A stretch of 9,168 nucleotides of DNA from Streptomyces katrae (GCF_000966975.1 NZ_JZWV01000876.1:1-9168), one strand, 5' to 3'; shown: positions 1 to 7,832, numbered from the stretch's first letter. Made by a program: numbers and translations. Notes: generated by a model not told the origin, from the sequence alone.

Positions 1-36
1 ACGCGGGCTTGACCGGCAAGATCCGAAAGAGACGAC

Positions 37-2614
37 CTAGCGGCGCGCGTCCACCACCGCGAGGAGCTTGCCGCTCGTCGGGCTGCGGTCCAGCGACGCG
101 CTCTCGACCGCCTCGACCACCAGGTCCAGCAACTGCTCCGCCACCGCCGAGCGGAGCTCCGGGTAGCCCGAGAGGAGGACCTCCCGCAGCCGCTGCGGAT
201 CCGTCGCCGCCGTCCGCTCCACCCGTACGGTCAGCCGTTCGCGCGCCCGCGCGGCGTCCAGCCGGATCTGGAGCTCGCCCCGGTGGCCGCCCTGCTCCTC
301 GGCCAGGGCCAGGAACCGGCGGTGGTTGAGGAAGTACGTCGCCACCCGCATCACGTCACCGGTGCGCCCCATCAGCTCGAAGCGGGGCGCGCGGCGGCCG
401 CAGGGACAGCGGCCCGGCACCTCCCGGCCCAGGTCGCCTATCAGGTAGCGGCCCAGCCGCTGACCGCGCCGGGCGTGCGTGGTGAACACCAGCCGGCCCG
501 TCTCGCCAGGGGCCACCGGCCGGTCCTCGGCCAGGTCCACGATCTCCAGGGTGTGGAGGTCGGCGTGCAGGTGGTGGACGCCGCCCGAGCTCTCCTCGCA
601 CTGGTACCCCAGCGGGCCCAGGTCGGTGCTGCCGTAGGTGATCGAGCGGATGACCTCGACGCCGAACCGCTCCCTCAGCGTGCGCTGCTGCTCCGGCGTG
701 AAGTGCTCCCCGCCGTAGAACACCTTGCGCGTAGAACACCTTGCGCAGGCCCCCGTACGCGCGCAGCGTGTCCTCCTCCGCGTGCAGCAGCTGCCACAGG
801 TAGGAGGGCATGCCGAAGAGGGTGTCTGCCCGGTGCTCGACGATGGCCTCGGCCGTGGCCCGGTGGTCCGGGCCGGCGGACAGCGGCAGCTGCACCCCGC
901 CGAGCCGTTCGAGCACGGAGAAGAAGCTGATGAAGCTGCCGTACATGGCGCCGCAGTAGAAGAGGTTCGCGGTGCGGTCCCCGACCGGGTCGTAGCCCGC
1001 GGCGAGCAGGCCGCGGGCGGCGGCGTGCATCTGGGTGTCGTAGTCGTCGTAGCTGAACACCGACAGGGCGGGGGCGCCGGTGCTGCCGCCGCTGCGGAAG
1101 TACAGCTCGGCATCGGCCCGGGCCAACTCCCGCGCCGGTCCCTGCACGTCCTCCTTGCCCAGCAGCGGGCCGGTCGGTGGCGGCAGGACGACGGGCCGGA
1201 CCAGGTCGTCGAGGCAGGCGGTGGTGGCGAACCGGTCCGGGTCCGCCTGGACGGCGACGCGGCGGCTGTAGCGCTGGAGGGCGTAGACCCCGTCGTGCGG
1301 CTCGCCCGCGTAGCTCTCCTGCATGGCGCCGACGGGCGTGACGCGGGTGACGCCCGCGGCCAGGGCGGTGCGGGAGAGTTCGGCGACGTCGGACCGGCTG
1401 CCCGCGATACCCGCCGTCTGCAGGTATCGGCGCATCGGGCGCAGGGTGGCGATCAGCCGCCGCCGGGGCAGCGGCTTGACCCACACGCTGCGGTGCAGCG
1501 GCGACGCCGTGAGCGGGGACCGGGTGTCGGCCATCACCCGCCACGAGCCGTCGGGCGCGGCGAACACGCGGGTCAGGCCGAGGTGTTCCTCCAGCCGGGC
1601 CACCAGCTCGGTGGTGGTGAGTTCGGCGGCCTCGGCGGGGTCCGGCTCGTCCGACGCAGCGGCGCCCACGGCAGGCGGGCGGGCCGCGAGGACCGCGGCG
1701 AACCGCTCGGCGAAGGCGAACACCTCCTTCTCGTCGTCGGTGTCGAGGTAGACCACCTGGGGGCTGGAGCAGGCCTGCTGCTCGTGCAGGCACACGTCGT
1801 CCGCGAGCGCCCCGAGGGTCACGCCGTCCGACCAGGCGTCAGCCGTCAGGTACGCGAAGGAGATCCGGTGCCCCCACTCCACCAGCCGGCACCCGGCCGG
1901 CACATGGGCCGCGACCCCTTCGACGGCTGCTTCCCCGCCCCACACGGCGACGGCGTCCGCGGGCGCGCACATCAGGCGCAGCCACTCCTGCCGGGAGGAC
2001 GGGAAGCGCAGGACGACGATCCGTGCGGCGAGCGCGCCGCTGGGGTCGAGGGCCGCGAGCTCGGCCATCAGGTGCTGGGTCAGGAGGGTGTCGTCGCCGC
2101 TGGTCTTCAGAACGTTGACGTTTCCGGCGAGCAGTCCCTCGACGATGCTCAGCGGCGCGACGGTCACGGCGTTGCCCGGGGCGACATGGACGACCAGGCC
2201 GACGGGGGCCCACGCCTCGTAGACCGTTTCGCGGGGATCGGCCCGGTCCAGCCGGCCGGGGGTCGCGCTCCCCAGCTCGCGGCGCAGCTTGCGGGTCAGC
2301 TCCCGCCGGCTCAGCGCGCCGCCGAGCTCGGCGAGGACGGCGGGGTCCTCTCCCGCGGGCAGGTGCGCGGTGAGCCGGGTGCGGACCGGGTGGGCCGGGT
2401 CGCACAGGGCGGTGGCGAGGGCGTCGCAGGCGGCGAGCACGGTCTCGGTCTCCAGCACCGTGGCCAGCGCGGTCTCGACCGCGGCGGGCAGGGCGGCGAG
2501 GCGGCGCCCCGCCTCCTCGTCACCGATGAGGTCACCCTGCCAGTAGTGGTGCGCGTGGTCGTCGCCGCCCCGCTCGTACGCGGCGGCCTCGTTCGTCGTC
2601 TCCGTCATGGTCAC
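37..2614 (-). CDS. LuxC-type acyl reductase fused to a PaaK/GriC-like adenylating ligase, frameshifted at 714-746
   Basis: Predicted single-chain carboxylic acid reductase: the C-terminal ligase would adenylate an acid with ATP and the N-terminal LuxC domain would reduce the thioester to an aldehyde with NADPH. The GTG at 2614 overlaps the upstream TGA (GTGA) and has AAGGG 6 nt before it; ATG at 2608 is the alternative. Numbered from GTG, with one 16-bp repeat copy removed, the protein is 853 aa. Residues 1-465 resemble LuxC: a VHVAPGN nucleotide-loop segment near 142, GNVNVLK near 164, VWGGE near 224, and the catalytic Cys282 in HEQQACSSPQ. Residues 500-853 carry RSGGSTG (507-513), FYGGE (627-631), YGSTD (655-659), IGD (720-722), CPCGR (731-735), GR (744-745) and the C-terminal lysine in SGKL (Lys844). 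As written, the frame shifts after Tyr628 and ends at 356 (752 aa), leaving the LuxC half intact but destroying the end of the ligase. Substrate unknown; aromatic or fatty acids are both possible. Confidence 0.85.
714..746. repeat. Exact 16-bp tandem duplication (2 copies) that shifts the ligase frame
   Basis: The unit GTAGAACACCTTGCGC occurs at 715-730 and again at 731-746, and the preceding base (C714) extends the period by one. A 16-bp insertion shifts the minus-strand frame by +1. Read with one copy, the protein passes smoothly through RKVFYGGEHF; with two copies it becomes RKVFYAQGVL and loses the family motifs. The deduplicated gene is exactly 854 codons including stop, so one copy is the ancestral state. 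Confidence 0.95.
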
Positions 2615-3759
2615 GCCATGCCCTTCATCAGTTCCGCTGCGGCCACCGCGCAGCTGCGGTTGCGGCTCACCCCGGCACGGCCGTGAACGGTGAACCAGGG
2701 GGTCCCCAGCTCGCACCCGCAGGCCTCGCCCGGCTGGAGGGAGGCGAGGTCGCCCATGACCACGCTCTGCGCCGGCACCGAGGTGATGTACGGCGAGACC
2801 AGGTGCAGGTAGCCGGGCTCCCCGTACGGCAGGGGTTCGAGGGTGCGCGTGGAGCGGATCGTGACCCGGGACCAGACGGGGGCGTGCAGCCGATGGTGGT
2901 CGCACTCGATGTACGGGATGCAGTGCTCCACCGACCCGAAGGTGTCCCGGATCCGCTCGGCCGGGATGCCGAGCTGCTCGGTGACGCGTGCGTACAGCTC
3001 CTCCTTCCCGATGCGCCGGTCGGAGTGCCCCTTCCAGCCGCCGCCGAGGACCACGAGGGAGCCCTCGGGCAGGCGCAGCGGGGGCAGGCCCATGGCCCGC
3101 ATCCGCTCCAGGGTGAAGAAGAGGAAGGCGGGGAAGCCGAGGATGCGCACCGGGGCGTCCTCCCGCTCGAAGCGGCGCAGCGCGGCGATGCAGCCGAAGG
3201 GGTCGAACTCGTGGTCGCCGCCGGTGTTGCGCAGGGCGTACGCGACGCTGCGCGCGGGGGCGAAGTCGCACAGGTAGTTGTCGGTGAAGGCGGTCCCGAG
3301 GTTGAGGGAGGGGGCCGGTTCGTAGCTGTAGAGGAGGTAGTTGACCTCCTGGTCGGGGGTGATCCAGCCGTGGCGGTCGAAGATCCGGGCGACCATCCGC
3401 TGGGCGGAGCGGATGGTCCAGTGGTCGAAGAACATCTGCGACTTCTGGCCGGTGGTGCCGGAGGAGGTCAGGTGCAGCTCGACGTCCTCGCGCGGGACGG
3501 AGAGGACCTCGTGCCGCTTGAAGAAGTTCGCGTGGACGAGCGGTGTCCGGTACGGCTCCGCCGGGGGAGTGGCCTCGTACAGGGAGCGGAAGAAGGGGGA
3601 GCGATCGGCGTGCCAGGCGTTGGTCTCCGCCATGGCGGCGGCGAACAGCTCGTCCTCGGCGGGCCCGGAGGCGTAGGGGTCGGTCAGGTCGCACAGCTGC
3701 TGGACGTGTGGCAGGAGGGCCGGGTCGGGTACGGCGACCGGCGCGAGATGGGGGTTCAT
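2611..3759 (-). CDS. luxE: LuxE-type acyl-protein synthetase
   Basis: Intact 382-aa protein of the LuxE family, close to the size of the bacterial luciferase-operon enzyme. LuxE activates a carboxylic acid as acyl-AMP and moves it to its own cysteine, from which LuxC takes it for reduction. Visible motifs are the ATP-loop TSSGTTGQKS (SSGTTG 99-104), GFPAFLFF near 209-216, LGGGWKG (238-244), DTFGSVEH (272-279), MGDL (335-338) and a C-terminal HGRAGVSRNRSCAVA segment. Cys370, 13 residues from the end, sits where the acyl-accepting cysteine of characterised LuxE proteins lies, so self-acylation is plausible. The ATG overlaps the GNAT stop (ATGA) and has GAGG 7 nt upstream. Its 3' end overlaps the GTG of the LuxC fusion, supporting a LuxE-LuxC pair. 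No luciferase genes are present, so bioluminescence is not implied. Confidence 0.9.
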   Translation of the reverse strand: MNPHLAPVAVPDPALLPHVQQLCDLTDPYASGPAEDELFAAAMAETNAWHADRSPFFRSLYEATPPAEPYRTPLVHANFFKRHEVLSVPREDVELHLTSSGTTGQKSQMFFDHWTIRSAQRMVARIFDRHGWITPDQEVNYLLYSYEPAPSLNLGTAFTDNYLCDFAPARSVAYALRNTGGDHEFDPFGCIAALRRFEREDAPVRILGFPAFLFFTLERMRAMGLPPLRLPEGSLVVLGGGWKGHSDRRIGKEELYARVTEQLGIPAERIRDTFGSVEHCIPYIECDHHRLHAPVWSRVTIRSTRTLEPLPYGEPGYLHLVSPYITSVPAQSVVMGDLASLQPGEACGCELGTPWFTVHGRAGVSRNRSCAVAAAELMKGMA

Positions 3760-4907
3760 GGGGCAACCTCGGATGGTGTGGGCAGGTGCGTCGACGCCCA
3801 GGCCGACACGTAGCAGTCCAGATAGGGCTGGAGGGGCGGTTCGACAGCGACGCCGCGGAAGTCGATGCGCTCGCCGGAGCGGGACAGCACGGCGTAGTCG
3901 TGGAAGCCGTCGCCGTCCGCGCGCATCGCCGGGTAGACGGCCCCGGCGACGAACCCCTCGGCCAGGAAGGCCGAGAGGACCTCGTGGTGCGCGAGCGGCA
4001 CGAGGGCCTCGACGTAGCCGGCGCCCGCGCGGGCCAGGGCCCGGGTGACGGGTTCGAGGCACGCGGCCGCGGCGGCCGGGTCGGGGTGGGCGGTCAGCAG
4101 GGAGCAGTAGCCTCCGGCACGGTTGAGGTAGGCGTAGACCTCGAACCGGCCGTCCTCGGGGGTGAGCAGCACGTTGGGGGTGTGCAGCGGGTAGAACCAG
4201 CCGTCGGCACCGGGGAAGCGCTCGCGGAAGCGGCGGCGGACGAAGGCCGGTGCCTCGATCATCTCCAGCCGGTCGTCGGCGCCCTGCGGCGCGGACGGTG
4301 CCGGACGCGGGGCGGCTGCCGCTGCCCGCACTCCCGGGTAGCGAATGCCCAGTGCCGCCTCGGCGGTGTGCAGCAACGGCAGGAGCGGGGCGGGGACTTC
4401 GGTGACGGGGATCCGGCGGTCGAGCACCCCGGCGGAGTGACGCGCGTAGAGCGCGAGGCTCTCGCGGCTGCGGAGATCCACCGCGTTGGGCAGGATGCCC
4501 AGCGGGCGGAAGCCGTTGCGTGCGACGACGCGCTGCGGGCCGGCGCTGACGGTGCGCACGGTCGCGTACACGGAGTCCAGCCGGCCCGTGTCGAGCATGC
4601 CCGCGCACAGGGCCCCGGTGAGGGTGGCGGCCAGCCCCGCGGAGCGGTGCCCGGGGTGCACGGCGATGCCCTCCAGGCGGCCGATCCGGCTGCCCGCCTC
4701 GCCGTGGATGGCGGCGGACCCGGTCAGCGCCCCGGTGTCGGCGCAGCGGGCGACCAGCCACAGCGAGTGCGGGTCCTCGATGAGCCGGGCCATCTCGGCC
4801 GGGTCCGTGCCGAGGGCCACGGGGTAGTGGGGTCCGTAGACGGCGTAGTAGAGCTGGCGCAGTTCGGCGATGTCCGCGCACGCGGCGGGGGTGACGACGG
4901 GGCTCAC
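3756..4907 (-). CDS. GNAT-family acyltransferase with a second GNAT-like half
   Basis: Predicted 383-aa cytoplasmic acyl-CoA (or acyl-AMP/acyl-protein) dependent N-acyltransferase. Residues 1-150 form a GNAT domain: the acyl-CoA pyrophosphate loop is LEGIAVHPGHRSAGLA (79-92, R/HxxxA/G pattern at 87-91), and RNGFRPLG near 130-137 is the usual motif-B end. Residues about 150-210 are an Ala/Pro-rich linker. Residues about 215-345 look like a second, divergent GNAT-like half, with VYAYLNRAGGYCSLL strands and HHEVLSAFLAEGFVAGAVYPAMR resembling the C-terminal helix-strand; no clear CoA loop is seen there, so it may be non-catalytic. The GTG start overlaps the MFS TGA (GTGA) and follows a near-ideal GGAGGTGA ribosome site. 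Its place directly before luxE suggests it uses or modifies the same acyl group or its amine partner. Substrate not recognisable. Confidence 0.8.
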   Translation of the reverse strand: MSPVVTPAACADIAELRQLYYAVYGPHYPVALGTDPAEMARLIEDPHSLWLVARCADTGALTGSAAIHGEAGSRIGRLEGIAVHPGHRSAGLAATLTGALCAGMLDTGRLDSVYATVRTVSAGPQRVVARNGFRPLGILPNAVDLRSRESLALYARHSAGVLDRRIPVTEVPAPLLPLLHTAEAALGIRYPGVRAAAAAPRPAPSAPQGADDRLEMIEAPAFVRRRFRERFPGADGWFYPLHTPNVLLTPEDGRFEVYAYLNRAGGYCSLLTAHPDPAAAAACLEPVTRALARAGAGYVEALVPLAHHEVLSAFLAEGFVAGAVYPAMRADGDGFHDYAVLSRSGERIDFRGVAVEPPLQPYLDCYVSAWASTHLPTPSEVAP

Positions 4908-6169
4908 CGCTCACCTCCGGCGGGTTCGGCCGCGGGGGACTCCAGCAGGGCCAGCGCGCAGGCCGCGGGGACCAGTCCGACGCCCTGCACCAGGCACAGC
5001 ACCTGCGGGGAGACGAAGTCCCCGGCGAGGCCGAACGCGAGGGAGGCCACCGGTACGGAGGCACCCAGCACGGCCTGCATCACGGCGAAGAAGCCGGGCT
5101 TGTCGGCCGCCGGCACCAGCCGCTGGAACAGGGCCACGAAGCGGACGCTCACGGCCCCGGCGCACCAGCCGGCCACCACCAGGCAGCCCATGACGGCCGC
5201 GCGGTGCGTGAGCAGCCCCGGCAGGGCGAGGGCGAGGGCCATCAGGCCCAGACCGTACGCACCGGCGACGGTGGGGCGGCCCGGCATGCGGGCGCCGGTG
5301 AAGGCGCCGACGAGCGTGCCGGTGCCCAGCGAGGCCTCCAGCAGCGCCACGGTGCCTCCCCCGCCCGCGAGGACCGAGCGGGTGTAGAGGGGGATGACGA
5401 CGAACACGGCGGCGGTGAAGAGGTTCGCCGCGGTGAAGCAGACCAGGATCCGCCGTACGTAGGGGAGTTCCGCGAGGATGCGTCGCAGCGGGCGCGGCCG
5501 GGAGGGAGCCGGCGCGTCGGCCCCGGCGCCCGGCCCGACGGTACGGAACCGGGCGCTCGCGACGAGGAGTGCGGCCCCGAGGTAGGCGGCCGCGCAGCCG
5601 GAGGCCAGCCCGGCCACACCGGCCCGGTCCACGGTCAGGGCGCCGAGCAGCGCCCCGCCGAGGCCGGCCAGGGACTGGGTGGACAGCTCGAAGCCGGTGG
5701 CGGTCTCGATGTCCGCGTCGTCGACGAGTTCGGGCACCGACGTGGTCAGGCAGGGGTCGAAGAACGCCTGGCAGGCCGCCAGGGCGAGACCGGTGGCGTA
5801 CACGGCGGCGAGCGGCGGGCCGCCGCCGGACGCCCACAGCGCCAGGGCCCCCGAGGCGGCCCCGGCCAGGGCGGCGGCCGTCCGCAGCACCGAGCGGTGC
5901 GCGAACCGGGCGACCGCCGAGGCCACCACGGGCGCCAGCGCCACGGCGGGCAGGGTACAGGCCGCCATGAACAGCCCGGAGGCGAGCCCGCGCGCGTCGT
6001 CCACGGCGTAGGCGACGATCCACCAGGCCGTGCCGACCTGGAACATCCGCACGGCGGCCTGGGTGAGGACCTGGCCGAGCCACACGGCGCCGAAGGCGCG
6101 GTTTCGCAGGACCAGCGGAGCGCGCCGCCGGTCGGCCCCGGTGCGTACCGGGGGCGGGGCGGTGGTCAT
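4904..6169 (-). CDS. MFS transporter, likely product exporter
   Basis: A 421-aa integral membrane protein of the major facilitator superfamily, similar in outline to the EntS-like MFS_3 exporters. Hydrophobic segments fall at about residues 26-56, 64-86, 95-115, 119-140, 165-205, 240-265, 274-292, 301-320, 324-345, 360-385 and 388-408, fitting 10-12 helices. A charged, Pro-rich central loop lies near 207-238. Typical features include LRNRAFGAVWLGQVLTQ at the first helix, RNRAFG being common in this family, and the FFDPCLTTSVPELV segment after helix 4. The ATG overlaps the stop of the upstream ligase (ATGA), and GAGAGG lies 9 nt before it. Within this operon it most likely exports the end product or gives self-resistance; the substrate cannot be read. 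Confidence 0.88.
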   Translation of the reverse strand: MTTAPPPVRTGADRRRAPLVLRNRAFGAVWLGQVLTQAAVRMFQVGTAWWIVAYAVDDARGLASGLFMAACTLPAVALAPVVASAVARFAHRSVLRTAAALAGAASGALALWASGGGPPLAAVYATGLALAACQAFFDPCLTTSVPELVDDADIETATGFELSTQSLAGLGGALLGALTVDRAGVAGLASGCAAAYLGAALLVASARFRTVGPGAGADAPAPSRPRPLRRILAELPYVRRILVCFTAANLFTAAVFVVIPLYTRSVLAGGGGTVALLEASLGTGTLVGAFTGARMPGRPTVAGAYGLGLMALALALPGLLTHRAAVMGCLVVAGWCAGAVSVRFVALFQRLVPAADKPGFFAVMQAVLGASVPVASLAFGLAGDFVSPQVLCLVQGVGLVPAACALALLESPAAEPAGGER

Positions 6170-7420
6170 GCGGTCGGCCTCTCGTCGAGGACCCGGACGA
6201 GCTTGCCCGAGCGCGGGTTGACGGCGAGGTCGCGGTGGCGCACCCACTCCACGGACAGCGGGTGCACGAACCCGGCGCGCACGCTGTCCGGATACAGCGG
6301 CCGGGCGTTCTCCAGCTCCGTGACGACGGCCTTGGCCAGCTCCTCGCGGCCCTGCTCGCCGGGAGCCGTGGCCAGCCGCAGGACGAGCCCGTCGCGGCCG
6401 TCCCAGCGGCGGACGACGAGCTGCACGCCGACCACCTGGCCGGCGGTGTCCGCCGCGGCCACGGCGTCCTGGGCGTCCTGGGTGTAGAGGGAGACGGGGC
6501 CCACGCGTACGCCCTCCTCGGCGCGGCCGAGGATGCGGAAGTGCCCGGGCCCCGTGCCGGTCCACTCGGCCCGGTCGCCCGCCGGGTAGCGGATGATCGG
6601 CATGAGGCGGCGGAAGAGGCTGGTGACCACGACCCGGCCGGGCCGGCCCGGTTCGGTGACGGGCTCACCGGTGGCGTCGTCGAGGATCTCGACGACCGAG
6701 TAGGGCGTGAAGGCGCGGTGCACCCGGGCATCGGGGCCCGGGACGGGCCGGCCGAGCAGGCCCGCGTCGACGCTGGCGTATCCGACGGAACGGGCCTCGG
6801 CGCGCGGGAACGCGGCGGCCAGCAGGCGCCGCTGGTCGTCGAAGAGGGCCTCGCCGCCGAACAGCAGCAGCTCCACCGCGTCGAGCCGGACACCGGACGA
6901 GAGGACCTGCTCGGCGAGCCGGCAGCTCGGCGAGCCGGCACAGGGTGGTCGGTGTTCCGGCCAGCACCTGGGCGGCGAGGTCGCGCAGCGTGGGGATCGT
7001 CGACTCCGGCGGTGCGCCGCCGCCGACGGGCAGGCGGACGTTGTCCACGGGCGCGTGGGCGAGCGAGTCGAGGACGAAGAGGAAGCTGGCGTACAGCTCC
7101 CCGGCGTAGAAGAGGTCGGCGACGCGGTGCCCCGGGCGCAGGCCCGTGTCCACGAGTCCCTGGCCGAAGGCGGTGACGAACGTGCGCCATTCGTCGCGCG
7201 TGTAGACGGAGAACTTGGGGGACCCGGTGGTGCCGCCGGTCTTGTAGACCGTGGCCTCGCTGAGCGGGCCGGTCAGGACGCGGTTGTCGCGCGGGGTGTT
7301 GGCCGCCCAGAACGCCTGCTGGTCGACCACCGGCAGGTCGGTGAGGCGGTCGGTGTCCGGCGGCAGGGACGCGTAGAGCGCTTGGTAGAAGGGTGGGTCC
7401 GAGAGCTGCTGGGCGGACAT
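6166..7420 (-). CDS. PaaK/coenzyme-F390-synthetase-like adenylating ligase, frameshifted at 6909-6940
   Basis: First gene of the operon, predicted to activate a carboxylic acid as acyl-AMP and pass it to CoA or a protein thiol. ATG at 7420 was chosen because the coded text from MSAQQLSDPPFYQALY onward looks like the family N-terminus, and AAAGG lies just upstream; an in-frame GTG at 7570 adds only low-complexity sequence. With one 16-bp repeat copy removed, the protein is 412 aa and carries YKTGGTTGSPK (59-69), FGGEAL (182-187), YASVDAG (209-215), YPAGD (273-277), LGR (292-294) and a C-terminal catalytic-type lysine in PRSGKLVRV (Lys401). As written, the frame shifts after CRLAE (161-165) and stops at 6665, giving a 251-aa product without the second half of the ATP site. 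It is a distant paralogue of the ligase domain at 37-1115. Its stop overlaps the MFS start. Confidence 0.85.
6909..6940. repeat. Exact 16-bp tandem duplication (2 copies) that shifts the ligase frame
   Basis: The unit GCTCGGCGAGCCGGCA is present at 6909-6924 and 6925-6940 with no mismatches and no extension on either side. With one copy the minus strand reads PTTLCRLAEQVLSSGVRLDAVELLLFGGEAL; with two copies the frame leaves this path after CRLAE. The deduplicated gene is exactly 413 codons including stop. The unit itself contains a small dyad (GCTCG-g-CGAGC) that could favour slippage. Confidence 0.95.
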
Positions 7421-7482
7421 GTGCCTTTGCCTAGGTGGTGGATCGGTACGGAGGCCGCGGCTGCGCGCGGCGGGAGCGGGCA

Positions 7483-7498
7483 CGCTCCGGCCGGAGCG
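7483..7498. promoter_or_regulatory. Perfect 16-bp palindrome in the ligase-operon leader
   Basis: CGCTCCGGCCGGAGCG equals its own reverse complement and lies 63 bp before the operon start codon. It overlaps two competing hairpins: GGAGCG (7473-7478) with CGCTCC (7483-7488), and CCGGCCG (7487-7493) with CGGCCGG (7497-7503). It could be an operator or alternating leader RNA structures; GC-rich DNA makes chance palindromes common. Confidence 0.3.
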
Positions 7499-7571
7499 GC
7501 CGGGGTGGACGAAGGACCCCGCTGGTGCCCCCGTCTGCTCGATGCGCGCCAGAACATGACGCTCAGTCACG

Positions 7572-7613
7572 ATGATGAAACATCAGTGCGCTGATCACCA
7601 AATTGGCACAATA
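7572..7613 (-). promoter_or_regulatory. Candidate promoter/operator area for the ligase operon
   Basis: The AT-rich island contains the near-perfect dyad ATCAGTGCGCTGAT (7582-7595) and the palindrome CCAAATTGG (7598-7606). On the minus strand TTGGTG (7601-7596) and CATCAT (7577-7572) are 18 bp apart and could be weak -35/-10 elements with the dyad between them; TATTGT (7613-7608) is another possible -10. Matches to consensus are poor, so this is a guess from base composition and position. Confidence 0.25.
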
Positions 7614-7662
7614 TTTTCGGCCAGTACGCCTCAGTCGAAAAGATTTTCCGCTCAACTATCGG

Positions 7663-7702
7663 GGGTCCGAGTGGCGGCCCACCGCCGGGCGCCCTCGGAC
7701 CC
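7663..7702. other. Inverted repeat with nested inner stem
   Basis: GGGTCCGAG (7663-7671) pairs perfectly with CTCGGACCC (7694-7702), and an inner stem GGCGG/CCGCC (7673-7677 and 7682-7686) fills the loop. It follows the AT-rich island on the plus strand. It might be a leader hairpin or a protein-binding dyad; there is no T-tract, so a classic terminator is not supported. Confidence 0.35.
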
Positions 7703-7832
7703 GGCCCCGGAACCCGCCCGTCCTACGCCGCCAAGGCCGTTGTCGCGCACAGGGTTTGAGGCCGTCGATCGGGGACACACGCGCCATGACGGTGGTACGT
7801 CTCACCGGGCCGGCGAACCGCGCGGCCGGTGA

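Noticed and set aside
714..746. Programmed ribosomal frameshifting as an explanation for the broken frames
   Set aside because: No slippery heptamer is seen, and an exact 16-bp duplication fully explains each frame change.
725..2686. 653-aa plus-strand open frame opposite the LuxC fusion
   Set aside because: It is the complement of a gene with clear LuxC motifs; composition is Gly/Val/Arg-rich without any domain, as expected for an antisense frame in high-GC DNA.
3543..5387. 614-aa plus-strand open frame
   Set aside because: It spans the complements of three overlapping, well-supported minus-strand genes and has no recognisable motif.
4911..7190. 759-aa minus-strand open frame in another phase
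   Set aside because: Arg/Pro/Ser-rich shadow of the MFS and ligase genes; the true frames carry family motifs and the overlapping starts.
37..7420. A luminescence (lux) operon
   Set aside because: LuxC- and LuxE-like proteins are present, but no luxA/luxB luciferase or luxD thioesterase is in the window.
7421..7570. N-terminal extension of the first ligase to a GTG at 7570
   Set aside because: The added 50 residues are low-complexity and would cross the leader dyads; ATG 7420 has a nearby ribosome site and begins the family-like sequence.
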